DNA of 64,000 bases from Saposhnikovia divaricata (Eukaryota; Streptophyta; Magnoliopsida; Apiales; Apiaceae): assembly GCA_036435485.1 (NCBI GenBank), contig CM071597.1:52745881-52809880 (forward strand), written 5' to 3'. Each line of letters begins with the position of its first letter. Positions within the stretch are counted from its first letter, which is position 1. The translations under genes were made by a program, and so were the position numbers. Positions 23,801 through 35,461 of this stretch are shown here, in pieces. The notes under the pieces were generated by a model. The model was not told where the DNA came from and did no database searches. It saw only the letters and a program-made list of their open reading frames with translations.

Positions 23801-24355
23801 ATTAGCTTGGACCTAACAAGTTGGTAATCAAAAATCTTAAGATGGACCCGGATCTGCGGAAATGGTACCCTAGAGATATTTGACCCAACAAGTTCAGAAT
23901 CTACTAATTAGGACCTAATCAGGCTATAGAGGAATCATCAGCTCATTATCTTATTCAATTGATAATAGATCACTTACACACATATTTTATTCTCAATATG
24001 CGAATTTGCAAGGCCCCAAGTGGATCCTAGAGAATCTATTCTTGTAGTTATCACACTTGATTTTCAGATGTCTTAAGTTGGACCCATCTCCGGAGATGGT
24101 ACCCTAGAGACATCAGTTCTGACATGTTTTGCTGCATAGAGACAGATCAAATGAGTTGTACGAAAGTAGGAGAACACAAGGAATCAACTTCATCTCCAAC
24201 AACTCTGTGGAACACTCAAGGGCTAAGCATCCTGCATAAGGTATCAATTATTTCGAGAGCATGTCTTTAATTAAGAATAACTTGCAGACATGTTTGCTAA
24301 ATCACTTGATGAAATTAATTTTCAAGATTGGTTTGTAAACTTGGGATTTTATTAA
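20845..24355 (+). pseudogene. Gag-pol remnants of element A
   Basis: Short translated patches keep copia order. EKSWDGSDDDEK (about 20850) resembles the acidic segment after the Sirevirus Gag knuckle. The patch around 21640-21850 ends with a WVPRT-like Gag tail. AMQDDLNHYKR and KLVSRPN (about 23000-23060) correspond to the start of RT. A piece resembling QAWKTWYDT (about 23365) fits the RT stretch after the YGLKQAPR motif. DMFAKSLDE...DWFVNLGF (about 24287-24352) is the RNase H tail. Stops and gaps separate all of them; the integrase is not recognisable. 20200-20840 and 21850-22980 show nothing else I can name. Confidence 0.6.
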
Positions 24356-24384
24356 TGCTACATGATTTGTATATCCCATCTGTT

Positions 24385-24590
24385 AAGTATTTCTTAAGTA
24401 AGCTCACAAGTATTCAATTGTCTTTATTGAAAGGACTTGTGATTTTACTATAAGTGATTCTTAAATGAGTTTACAAGTATTCAATTGTAGTATTGAAAGG
24501 ACTTGTAAATTCATTGTAAGAAATTCATAAATGAGTTCGTAAGTATTCAGTTGTCCGTATTGAAAGGACTTGTGAACTTATTTACATCCA
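24385..24590. repeat. Three-copy tandem repeat, 66-67-bp period
   Basis: The phrase AAGTATTCAATTGT...ATTGAAAGGACTTGT recurs with its T at 24411, 24478 and 24544, right after the pol remnant. Confidence 0.8.
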
Positions 24591-27500
24591 GACCTCACGC
24601 TGAGAATTATCTGTTGAATGATTGCCATGTATATAATTGCAATATATTTTAGTGGTGATTATTTCAGGATAATAAAATACTTAAATGCTAAAATCTAACT
24701 CATAGAGATTTAGTATTTATTTATTTAATTATTTACTTTGATTAATATGAGTTATAGAATCTAAAGCAATTCAACTTAGTATTTGCTCTATACCTCATAT
24801 TTATTAAAATAAATAAACAACATAACTAATTTGGACCTAATCTTTATTGGTCTTCAATTAGTTGTGAGATGTTAATTCTAGTGAAATTTATCAATGCTCC
24901 ATTTTCAGAAATTCATTATAATTAATATCATGGTTCTAACAATTGGTTGTATTGAAGTCTTGACTTATATCAGTTAATGATATTTAGTTAGAATTTTATT
25001 TACTAACTAATTGTGAGATGTATTGGTATGTGTGAAATTACTTAGAACTCCTCTAAGTAATCATTGTTATATCTTTTACAATTCACTCATATTACTATGC
25101 ATAGTATGAAAATTCTCTAAGTAGAACTATGGATATTTAAATATCTAAAGTGACCATTGTTCAGTTACTTGCAATAATTTTTATGCTTATTTGCAAGATT
25201 CTAATCACTTTGATAATAAATGTTATATACTATGGATCAAGGTGATAGGACTTAGAATATCATTTCTATGATTGCAGACAAGACAGCTTTGGTAATTGAG
25301 TCTTATTTATAGAACCAAGGTTGTCTACCAGTAAACAGTTGTTAGGAGTTAACAATTGTTATTATCGAGGAGTTGCCTTGAAGTCATAAGTTTGAAATGT
25401 TATATCTTAAGAGCTTGTGTATTTCTTGTCAACTAGTTCCTCGTACTTATGAATATCAGTGAATGATGTTCTTAAGTAGTACTAATATTCATTCTCTCAA
25501 TTGGTACTCAATGTAACAATTCAATCTTCACTAAATTGAATTTATCTTACAATAGATTGAATTTATCAAACAATTGGTATCATTGAATATTTAGTATTTA
25601 GCGGTGATTATTTATATCCTAGTTAAATTATGATGTGAAGCAATTCAATGGTTTATTTGCTCATAATTTAATTTTGGTAAAGTAATCATAAACACAATTA
25701 CTTGCATTTTAAAGTATTTGATAAATACTAGCAGTTGGTATCAAATAGTAAAATATTTGTTTACTAACAATTGCTAGTTGTTCTGATACTTTATTGCAAA
25801 CTAATTGTGATGTATATATTATCTCTGATGATATTATTTAGGATTTATTCTGAGTAAATGTGTCTTATCTATAAATCATTAGTGTTAGTATAAATTAAGG
25901 TGTTCAACTTTCTAAGTAAGCGAGACTTAAAGTTACATTCGGTCTCTTATCATATTTTGAAGTGGTGAAGATTTTCAAAATTAAATTCTATAATTCTGGC
26001 TATACACCACTTTATACATATGATAGTTCTTAGAATATTTTACATCCATCAGTCAATTACTTAGTTTATGTTGTGCTAAGTAATGAAGTGCCAAAGGAGA
26101 GACATTGGTTATCTGTACTTATGTACTTGGTAATCTTTGTTACCTAAACGACATCAAGTGCTTGTATGAGTCTTTTCACTAACTTTTGTGTTAAAGTTCT
26201 CTATACATAATAAGCACTTAAAGAAAAACTTTCTTTCTAAGTTACTGCGAAGTCAAGAGTTTGTGTCTTTTAAAAATAAAACGACCTAGATTTCATTAAA
26301 AGACATTATAATACATTGTTTTATGTATAAATACAGACTCTTGCACATTAACAGTTTTTAAAAGAAAACTCAAATCATTCAACATTTGTGATTGTTTATA
26401 ATTATAAAACTTTTTGAAATCATAAATGTACATCAATTCTCTCATTGGATATAATGCATATGTTTTCACACAATGTTATGGTATGATGTAAATGCATTCT
26501 ATCTCTATATTGCTCTATTGCTATGTGATGCAAGTTCAGCTCCTAGTGGAAGTTTTCTCACATTGTAAGTCATGAGGTTGTAAACCCAACAACTTCTATC
26601 CCAGACAATAAATCCAAATCTAAACACATCCTAACTTACCCCTGAAGTGGAAGTAACTTATTTGACTAGAGGTCATTAAGGGAGTAACTGCACTTGATGC
26701 AGCAAATAAGGATGTGAGGGATAGTAAACCCACAGCTCTACCTCTCAAGGAGAATAGATGTATATAACTTGAGGTATCTGTAAGCTCGCCTGCATTCTCC
26801 CAAAAGGATGCAGAGCTGAAAATGGCACTAAAACAGTCTCTAGATTCATTATCTTAAAATGATGAGTTTATTGAAATTCGCCTGTCGGCCAGGACATCTG
26901 TTGGTAAGTCACTACCTCATACACAATTCTAAAATACTTTCTATGCACAAAGTGAGATAGCACACACTAAGGATGAATTGACGGAAACAACTCATACTCC
27001 GACCATTTTACGGTTAGGATTATAAGTTAAAGGTTCCTCAAAGAACCAAGAGTCTTCACAGACCTCGAGAGAAGGTATTGATCTCAATGCAAAATTCAAC
27101 AAGATCATTATCTAACTCCCCAGAGGGAACATCTCTGGATCCTACGGGTATCGGATCCGACATAGGTGCGGATCGGCAACTTGTTAACTATGATTCAGAT
27201 TTACCTGATGAGTTTAACAAGGTGATGTCTTCATAGACATTAGATGGAAACATGATTTTAATTCTATGTTTTGATTTCATTGTTTACCTTCTCAGAATTC
27301 AAATCTGAAACCCACAAAAAGGGAAAAAATTTATCAACTTGTAGATTATGACTCAGATTCGTCTGACGGGTCTAACGAGGATCGGGGATTTGCGAAACCC
27401 CATTGCACCACCAGTGACCTCTCTAGAAGGGGCTATGGTGAATTTTCCTTGCAGGTACACATGGATGTTGGAGCTATGAGAGATAAGAGTGATACACTAG

Positions 27501-27960
27501 TGAGCATGAGTGTAAACACTTGAGAGATGAGAGATGAGATCACTCATTTTAAGTGATATGAGTGGAGAGATGAGCTAAACACTTGTGAGGTACACGAAAC
27601 AGAATCACACACTCACAGTGAGGAAGAAAGATTAACACCAAATCTCATTCCCTATTCCCAAACAAAGTTTACTTACAAGATTTGGGAGATACAAGGAAAT
27701 TGTCGGAAGATTTGGTTGTCAGGATGATCAATAGTGAGGCCATTCTATAATATCTAAAGGGCAAAGTTGATCAGTCTACATACTTCTATTCTGGAAGTCT
27801 TCATGAAAATCCTTCATTTGGATGAAAATCCTTCAACACAAGCAAAGCTTCTTTTCTTTATTGCAGCAGTCAATGTTAGATGTATGAAGAATCTGTTGTA
27901 CTAAAGGTAAGAGGTGAGTTATAATTGAAAATATGGTATCATCTAATTTAATTGGATGTT
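24591..27960 (+). other. Element A 3' interior, no gene recognised
   Basis: AT-rich with short duplicated phrases, for example CAATTGGTATC-like words between 24940 and 25800. Two related segments at about 27178-27215 and 27335-27380 (CAACTTGT...TATGA...CAGATT) would translate as an acidic Ser/Asp stretch and may be remnants of a third ORF. No frame stays open. Confidence 0.5.
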
Positions 27961-27994
27961 TGCTATAATTGAATGCTTGGAGGATTACTCAACT

Positions 27995-28180
27995 AAGGGG
28001 GAGAGATATTTTGAAGAAGATATACTCAAAGATTGCCTTAGTAAGAGATACTCAACTAAGGGGGAGAGTATAAGCTTACCTTAATGAGGGGGAGATTTTC
28101 TATCTAAGGGGGAGAGATATGAAAAAGGATATACCTTAGAATGGGGGAGTATTCACCTTGTCAGGGGGAGATAGATGTAT
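27995..28180 (+). repeat. Multiple polypurine-tract-like words upstream of 3' LTR
   Basis: At least six AAGGGGGAGAG/GGGGGAG words (about 27996, 28057, 28087, 28106, 28143, 28163) precede the functional tract at 28599. Repeated polypurine tracts upstream of the 3' LTR are a published Sirevirus hallmark. Confidence 0.75.
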
Positions 28181-28598
28181 TCGCCTTGTCAGGGAAGATA
28201 AGGAGTATTCACCGTTATAAGAAAGAGACATATCACCTTGGTAGGGAGACATAAGGAAGGAGAGAAGTATGAAACGACAAAGAAGAATTCTTCAGTATGT
28301 GGTTGACAAGTCATATTCTTTACCACTGAAGAATTCCCAAGTATCTGCTGATAATGTTCAATATTAGATGTTAAGGGTTATCAGGCAGATATGTCAAGAA
28401 ATGAAGATGAGTTACTTAATTCATTGTCAGAGGAACAATCATCTATCATTTCATCTACTGAGATTCTGGAATTGTAATATCTAAACCAGAAAATTTTTTT
28501 ATGTATTATTTACTATAGCTCTTTAAAGCTTTATCTTCTTCTTGTTTGTAGTTGAGTTATCCTCTAGGAATTTGTATGTTAATGTTTAACAAACAAAT

Positions 28599-28608
28599 AG
28601 GGGGAGAT
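28599..28608 (+). other. Polypurine tract of element A
   Basis: AGGGGGAGAT directly before the 3' LTR start at 28609; it primes plus-strand synthesis in this family. Confidence 0.85.
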
Positions 28609-30703
28609 TGAAAGGCATATGACATAGCCTATTTGTATTTCGAGGATTCAACTCAACTTAAACAAGAATGTAATAGTAAATAGTATATGTACTGTCACAG
28701 GGATCTCAATTGTATTATCTGTCAGAAGAAAAAGAAGACAAAGTCAATCTACCGTTTTGAGTTATACTACACTTGAAGAAGTTCATTCAGTTGATCAAGC
28801 ATCAGTGGAGTAATCAAGACAGTGGTTTCCATTTATAGTGACAAGAGGTTCCTACAGTGGCAGAATACAGATTATAAAGGTTTGAAAAAGAGTGAAGAAA
28901 AGGAAGACATGAACCACAACTTTAAAGTCAATATATGAAGAACAGTCATTGCGGTTAGTCACTCATGAACCAGACCGTGCATCGAGTGTCAACATTAAAC
29001 ATTGGTTATTCGTCATTAACTTCAGTGGTTCAAGCTATCAAGACTGGTAAAAGAGAAAATCATTGTGCAAGCAACAGAAGTGTTAAATTCATTAACCACA
29101 ATGATTTTACTATCAAGTGGACAGGCTACGAGGAAAAAGAATTATCACAAAGAAATTCTAAGTGATATATTCTTAATGCTGAAACCCCGGTTAGAATTGT
29201 TGTATTTTTTGTTAAGCAAAAAGAGTCCGGTTTCACATCCTCAAGAGACCGTAGCTTACACCTGGACGGGTTATGAGAAAATAGAATTATCACAAGGAAA
29301 TGGAAGGTGATGTATTCTTAAAGCTGGAACCCCGGTTGGAATTGATATATTTTTTGTTAAGCAAAAGGAGTCCGGTTTCAGACGCTCAGGTAACCGCAGT
29401 TTAGAGTTTAAGAATAATTTTATATTAATAAATATTTTATTTATTTAGAAAATTATATTTATAAATATCTAATAATATTATATATTTATTTTTATAATTT
29501 CTGGATTAAAATAATTATTTATTAATTAAAGATTATAAGCTGTGCGGGTTAAAAATCATTTCCATGGAGCTGTCTGTAATAAGGACGAAATAGATTATAA
29601 AACAAAAAAAATAAATACAAGTCGGCCATATTTGTTTGTGAAAGTAAGTTGAAAACAAAGCAAATGAAAAAAGAAAAGGGACGACAGCTTTCTTAAAGAA
29701 AAAAAAGAAAGTGTCCAGGTTTATTGATTAAAGAATCAAGTGGCAGGTTCCTTTAACTGAATACAATTAATTCAATTGTATTGCCGACTGTCTTGGTGGA
29801 AATAGATTGTCTTGGTAAGCTAAAGTGATTGTCTTGGAGGCTTAAATCAGAATAGCAAGACAATAAGAGATTGTCTTACCGATTGTCTTGTTAGTTTATT
29901 TTTAAACTAACAAGATAATTAAAAGAATGTCTTGGTAATCATTATGCAGGATTAATATTCAAATCAGATTGTCTTGATGATGATTAAAAAGGAAAAGTCT
30001 TCTACAGCTGTTAAAGAAAGACAAATATCTCAGAATTGGATTGTCTTGCCGATTGTCTTGGTGGAAGTTGATTGTCTTGCCGATTGTATTGCCTATTGTC
30101 TTGGCAGTACAAATTTAGTGTCTTGGTGATTCTGATTGTCTTGCCGATTGTCTTGGTAATACAAAATGTTAATATCTTATAAAAGAGGCAGAAGCAATCA
30201 GACAGAAGCAAGAGAGAGCAGCAGACACAACTTCACAACTTCACAATTTCTCTCCGAGCTGAAAAGAGAAAGACCAAGAGAAATAGTTATGTTCTTCAAA
30301 TAAATTCCTGTAAATTATTTCTGAGCTGTATAATTAAATCTTAACCGATAGAAATTGTTTACTTGTAACGTTGGAACTATCTAGCGAGTTTTTACTCCTA
30401 GAACTTATCTCTCGAATTGCTTTTAGCATTCGATCTTTTTATTACAAATATAGAAAAGTTCATGTCGAATTTTCTATAGAATTTGTAATAATTAGTTGGT
30501 CATCAAACCATTGTAATTTGTACCCGTGTATTTAGACACACCCCATCAAGTTAATATAAATTTTATATTTAACTTGAATATCGGTATTCGTTTTATTCCG
30601 CATCAATTTGTTCTTGATTTAATATTTTAAGAAAAGAGCAAATTCGATTAAACGACATAGTTTGTATTCAACCCCCCTTCTACAAACTATTTTGGACCTA
30701 ACA
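28609..30703 (+). repeat. Element A 3' LTR
   Basis: 2095 bp, about 98.6% identical by eye to 17294-19400, lacking one 12-bp GATTGTCTTG unit. Followed by target copy AGTCT. Confidence 0.93.
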
Positions 30704-30708
30704 AGTCT

Positions 30709-31740
30709 GGTAAGTTAAAGAAAGGAAAAGCTCTTAGGCCTGTTCGTAAAGGCATTATGATCAAGGAAAGTGCTGATGTTAGTCAAAGATCTCAGTTATC
30801 AAAGGAAACAATGGCAGCAGAAGCTCAACTCAAGCTGAAAGGCATTGAAGGAGAAAGTTCACAGAAGAAAGCTACAACCTCTGTTTCTACACAAGTTGTA
30901 CAGAAGAAAGAAAACACAACCTCTGTTGCTACACAAGTTGTGTCTAAACCTTTATCTTCTCAGTTGCAATAAGTTTTTGGGAAAGGAACACTTCATGATC
31001 CAAATCTATTATCTGGAGTTTCTATGAATTTTTCTGATGCAAGAGCCTTGACTGGCAAGGTTGGAAACAATAAGGGTGGACTAGGTTCACACAAGGACAA
31101 AAGGCAATATACTGGTCCTAGAGATCCTTTTTCACTGGCTGTTCCAGGTTATGGTGTCACTCAAGAGAGTTTGGACAGACTGGAATCAGTACAATTAGTT
31201 TATCAGAAGAGTTTAAAGAAGGACTTTCTCTTATACTTCATGGCTGATGGGACAGTATTTAGAATTGGTGAGAATGATATTGGCTTGAAATATTGGGAAG
31301 AACTAGAATATGTTCTATATCTTTTCAAGGTGAATAGTCGAAGGACTCAATCAGTTGCTAATGTGCTCAGAAAAAGGATGCTTCAGAATTTGGCAATCAG
31401 AGGAACGAAGTATAATAGCAGATATGTTCCTAAGTATAGGGATTACAATGGAAATCTTATTGAAATGAAGAAAGGTACTGCAAAATTAAAGACTGATTTG
31501 GGAATTACAGTACTTAACTTCAATTCACAGTCAGAAGAAGTCAAATTTATCAGACTGGGAAATGAGATGAGAAGAAACAAAATCTATGATCTTAGGGCTG
31601 CTATTTATCAGACAGATGAGAGTGATCCTCAGCTCAGAGAGATTAAAGAAGCTATGGAGATTGAGCTTGAAAATGCAGAAAGAAGATTGTTCATAGATTA
31701 TCTCAGAGCTACACCAGATCTTGAAGAGATTAGAGATTAA
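30709..31740 (+). pseudogene. Element B third ORF, 3' part
   Basis: Continues the ORF interrupted at 17293 in the same frame. The first 87 codons are Lys/Gln/Thr-rich with a short repeat (TTSVSTQVV, TTSVATQVV). A TAA at 30970 then interrupts. From 31024 an open 238 codons form a globular Lys/Glu-rich domain with DPFSLAVPGYGV near its start and the helical ending IEKLENAERRLF-like segment before the stop at 31738. I do not recognise the domain. It lies immediately upstream of the polypurine tract, so this is the last gene of element B. In C the corresponding part is missing. Confidence 0.6.
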
Positions 31741-31882
31741 AGTCTGTAAGGATTTTCTTATTCTCGGTAGATTTTGTTAAGTAGTAGCTTAAACTCTGAA
31801 TTTGTATAAACACTGTATTTGTCTATTTGTTTTGACATCATCAATTACTGTTATTAACTTGCATTTTTGCTAATGAACAAGT

Positions 31883-31891
31883 TGGGGGAGA
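31883..31891 (+). other. Polypurine tract of element B
   Basis: TGGGGGAGA adjacent to the 3' LTR start at 31893. Confidence 0.8.
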
Positions 31892-31892
31892 T

Positions 31893-32414
31893 TGTTAAAT
31901 ATAATTGATGTGTTTTAATCAGTGTTTAAGTGTTACAGTGAATTATCAGAGTTTAGCTGGAAGCGGTCAGAGTTTAGTATAAACTCTGACAGACGGAAGC
32001 TGGACAGAGTTTAGTAAAGTCTGTATGGAAGCAGCGCGTACAGAGTCAACAGAAGATATTAAAGATCAATTGAAGATTTATTATGGAAGCGATATCTTTG
32101 AAGATTGGATAGCTATCAAAGAGATCGAGTTGACTTAGGAGACGTGTGACAATCTGTAATTGATATCATTGTATAGCTGATTATTAGGAATATCAATTAG
32201 AGATTGTATCGAAGTTGTATATTTTATAAATACATTTAGGTTAACCCTAGAAGGGTATCGTGCAACGAATTATCTTTATTGTAACCTAGCAGCTCTTTGT
32301 GATAGTTTACATCACGAAGAGGGTTCTTAATACCAGAAGTTTTTAAGTGCATAAACGTCTTACTTGTTAAACTCTCATACGAATTTGATTATTAATTGTG
32401 TATTCGGCCTAACA
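31893..32414 (+). repeat. Element B 3' LTR
   Basis: 522 bp, matches 7734-8255 with about six substitutions, three of them clustered near position 300 of the LTR. Followed by CAGTT. Confidence 0.93.
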
Positions 32415-32419
32415 CAGTT

Positions 32420-32871
32420 TACTTATGATAATCTTGAAAGTGGATAAAAGTGATATGTGAGAGCACAAGACAGCCTTTTATATTTTTCAAGAGTTGAAAA
32501 TGAAATAATTAAAAGTATTTACCCAATGGTCAAAAGAAACTGTCAGTTAATAAAAGGAAATAAGTACAGCCATGCCTATATATATGCACATTTACCAATG
32601 GCTATATTTAAAAAAATATGTATATCAACGGATATACAATGAACGGTTGAGAAACAGTTTATCCATCGATGATGTGGACAACCTGTTATCCGTTGATATA
32701 CGAAAATCTAGAAATGTGTTTATACTACCAACGGGTAAAAGGATATCCGTTGATAAGATAATTTTGCCTTAGACAAAATTTCTGCAGAAATTTTTTTGAG
32801 AGTTTTTAATTCTCAAGTAAATCAAAACACATTTCTAGCTGCAATGCAGTAAGATCAAATATCACTAGGAA
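32420..32871 (-). other. Element C region downstream of pol
   Basis: Non-coding remainder of element C between its pol stop and the insertion point of B. It carries several ATCAACGGAT/ATCCGTTGAT words (32634-32756), the same word that is iterated in C's LTR. Confidence 0.6.
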
Positions 32872-34386
32872 TTATGACAAATTAAGCATACCTAGTTCAC
32901 CTACCAATCTTGTGAATGTTGATTCATCAAGAGGCTTGGTGAAGATATCTGCAAGCTGCATTTCACTTGGCACAAAGTGCATTTCTACTATACCATTGAT
33001 CACATGTTCTCTAATGAAGTGGTATTTGATGTCAATATGCTTGGTTCTCGAATGTTGCACTGGATTCCCTGTGATGGCAATAGCACTTATGTTGTCACAG
33101 AAAATTGGAATCTTCTCAACTTTTAGACCATAGTCAATAAGTTGATTTTTCATCCATAGAATCTGTGCACAACAACTTCCAGCAGCAATGTACTCAGCTT
33201 CAGCTGTAGAAGTGGAGACTGAGTTATGTTTCTTACTGAACCATGAAACAAGCCTGTTTCCTAGAAATTGACAGGAGCCTGTAGTACTTTTCCTATCAAT
33301 TCTGCAACCTGCATAATCTGCATCTGAGTAGCCAGTTAGATCAAAACCAAATTCTCTTGGGTACCAAATGCCAAGGTTTGGTGTTCCCTTGAGATACTTG
33401 AAAATTCTCTTAATAGCTATCAAGTGAGACTCTCTAGGGTCAGCTTGAAATCTAGCACAAAGATAAGTAGAAAACATTATATCAGGTCTACTAGCTATTA
33501 GGTATAGAAGTGAACCTACCATGCCTCTATAGCTTGAGATGTCCACAGACTTTTCCTTAGTATTCAACTCAAGCTTAGTTGCAGTGGCCATAGGTGTTTT
33601 TGCAGAGGTACAATCCATTAAGTCAAATTTCTTTAAAAGATCATAAATATATTTTGTTTGACTTATGAAAATGCCCTCATTAACTTGCTTTACTTGTAAA
33701 CCAAGAAAGTAAGTTAATTCACCCATCATGCTCATTTCATACCTACTTTGCATAAGTTTGGCAAACCTTTTGCAAAGCTTCTCATCTGTAGACCCAAAAA
33801 TAATATCATCTACATAGATTTGAACAAGTATTGAAGAGCCATTGATATTCCTATGAAATAAGGTTTTATCTACTGTACCTCTATTGAAGTGATTCTCCAA
33901 AAGAAATTGAGATAAAGTGTCAAAGCAGGCTCTTGGTGCTTGCTTCAAACCATAAAGTGCTTTCCTGAGAAGATATACATATTCTGGAAATTCTGGATCT
34001 TCAAAGCCAGGAGGTTGATGGACATAGACCTCTTCTTCCAGTTCCCCATTTAGAAAGGCACTTTTGACATCCATCTGATAGACCTTGAAATTGGCATGTG
34101 CTGCATAGGCTAGGAAGATTCTGATTGCCTCAAGTCTTGCCACTGGAGCAAAAGTTTCATCAAAATCTATCCCTTCTTCTTGAGAATAGCCCTTTGCCAC
34201 TAATATAGCTTTATTCCTCACAATTATGCCATTTTCATCTGTCTTATTCTTGAGAACCCATTTAGTACCTATGACACTTCTATCATCAGGTTTGGGCACA
34301 AGCTTCCAAACTTTATTTCTTTCAAATTGGTTTAGCTCTTCTTGCATTGCTAAGACCAAATCTGGATCTAGAAGGGCATCTTCCAC
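32872..34386 (-). pseudogene. pol: Element C RT-RNase H segment (504 codons open)
   Basis: Minus-strand open frame. It begins in the linker before RT, then [14 protein letters not shown], the [20 protein letters not shown] block, catalytic [10 protein letters not shown], RNase H with DADYAGC, the [13 protein letters not shown] segment and the terminal [10 protein letters not shown]. All RT and RNase H residues I can place are intact. The ATG at the open-frame start is internal to the polyprotein; in the live element this would have been joined to integrase. A frame change and a stop separate it from the integrase piece at 34578. Closely similar in layout to element B RT but a different family member. 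Confidence 0.85.
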
Positions 34387-34577
34387 TTTCTTAGGTTCCT
34401 CTTGAGACAGGAAGCTACTTTATAGGCATTCTGCTTGAGTGGCCCTCCTAGTTTGGACTCTTGAATTTGATTCACCAATGATTAACTCAAATGGATGATC
34501 TCTAGTCCATTTTCTTGTAGGTGGAAGGTTTGATCTTGATGAGGTTGCTTCATTTTAATGAGCATGATCATGTTGAT

Positions 34578-35327
34578 TTAGCATTGAATTTTTATCCTGT
34601 GAAACTCCCCTGAGTTTGTTGTCCTTGCAGAATTATGAAGTTGACTGTCAATGGATGCATCACCTTGTCTATCAACGGATGCTCCATTTTGCCTATCGAC
34701 AGATGCATGAGAATGCATGTCAACGGATGTATCGGATGCTTCAATATGACTGTCAACGGATGCTTCATTTCCAGTGTGAGCATCACTTCTAGTTGGGCCG
34801 ACAACTCTTGGTGAATTTTCATGGTCATGATCTTCATTTTCCTCATCATCATCATTGTACATTCTTCCTTCTACCTCATTCTCAAATTTCAACTTCTCAT
34901 GGGAGCCTCCATCATTTAGACCTAGAATCTTTTGATCATCAAACACAACATGTACAGATTCCATAACAATGTTGGTTCTTAGATTGCAGACTTTATAGGC
35001 TTTCCCTGCTGCATATCCAACAAAAATAGCTTCATCTGCCTTTGCTTCAAATTTGCCCAAGTTATCTCCATGATTCCTTAGTACAAAACACTTACATCCA
35101 AAGACATGAAGGAAAGCTAAAGTTGGTTTCTTGTTGGTTAACAACTGATAAGGAGTCATTCCTCTATCTTGATTGACCAAGGAAATATTCTGAGTGAAGC
35201 ATGCAGTGTTGACAGCTTCAGCCCAGAAATATGTTGGTAATCTTGATTCACTTAACATTGTTCTAGCTGCTTCAATGAGAGTTCTATTTTTCCTTTCAAC
35301 AACCCCATTTTGTTGAGGTACCATAGA
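34578..35327 (-). pseudogene. Element C integrase C-terminus and linker
   Basis: The open frame starts at the tail of the integrase core (PQQNGVVERKNRTL, with the catalytic Glu). Both Asp residues and the HHCC finger are gone. It runs through the chromodomain-like SH3 part (FGCKCFVLRNHGDNLG) into a linker made of iterated SVD/ASVDRQ units (about residues 180-235). Those units are the LTR word TCAACGGATG read as codons. Upstream, a protease start (DSGCSRHMTG) lies only about 60-75 bases away at about 35390-35405, so some 1.3 kb of protease-integrase has been deleted. Confidence 0.75.
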
Positions 35328-35461
35328 TTCCTCTTGATTTCAAAAGGAATCAAGAGTTGGTACCATCATAGCAGGGTTGAATCTCCTGTCATGTGCCTAG
35401 AGCATCCACTGTCTAGGTACCATAGATTCCTCTTGTTTCCCTGCACACATCCAAAAGCAAA

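Larger units (their letters stand above)
17294..30703 (+). mobile_element. Element A: Sirevirus-type copia, innermost, coding-dead
   Basis: LTRs of 2107 and 2095 bp (TGAAAGG...CTAACA) with target duplication AGTCT at 17289-17293 and 30704-30708. The primer site and a polypurine tract are present. The LTRs differ at roughly 29 positions plus one 12-bp deletion (about 1.4%), so the insertion is fairly young. In contrast the 9.2-kb interior has no ORF over 100 codons, only short remnants of gag and pol in the expected order. Before inserting it was probably already a non-autonomous copy mobilised by proteins made elsewhere. Confidence 0.9.
7734..32414 (+). mobile_element. Element B: Sirevirus-type copia with third ORF, split by element A
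   Basis: Two 522-bp LTRs (TGTTAAA...CCTAACA) flank the element, with target duplication CAGTT at 7729-7733 and 32415-32419. Order on the plus strand: LTR, initiator-Met primer site, gag, protease-integrase-RT-RNase H, long spacer, third ORF, polypurine tract, LTR. Removing element A and one target copy leaves about 11.3 kb. By eye the LTRs differ at about 6 positions (about 1.2%). Pol has stops and one frameshift, so it is non-autonomous now. It sits inside element C in the opposite orientation. Confidence 0.92.

Noticed and set aside
16017..31740. Third ORF of element B as a retroviral envelope
   Set aside because: No signal peptide, no transmembrane helix and no cleavage-type site in either part.
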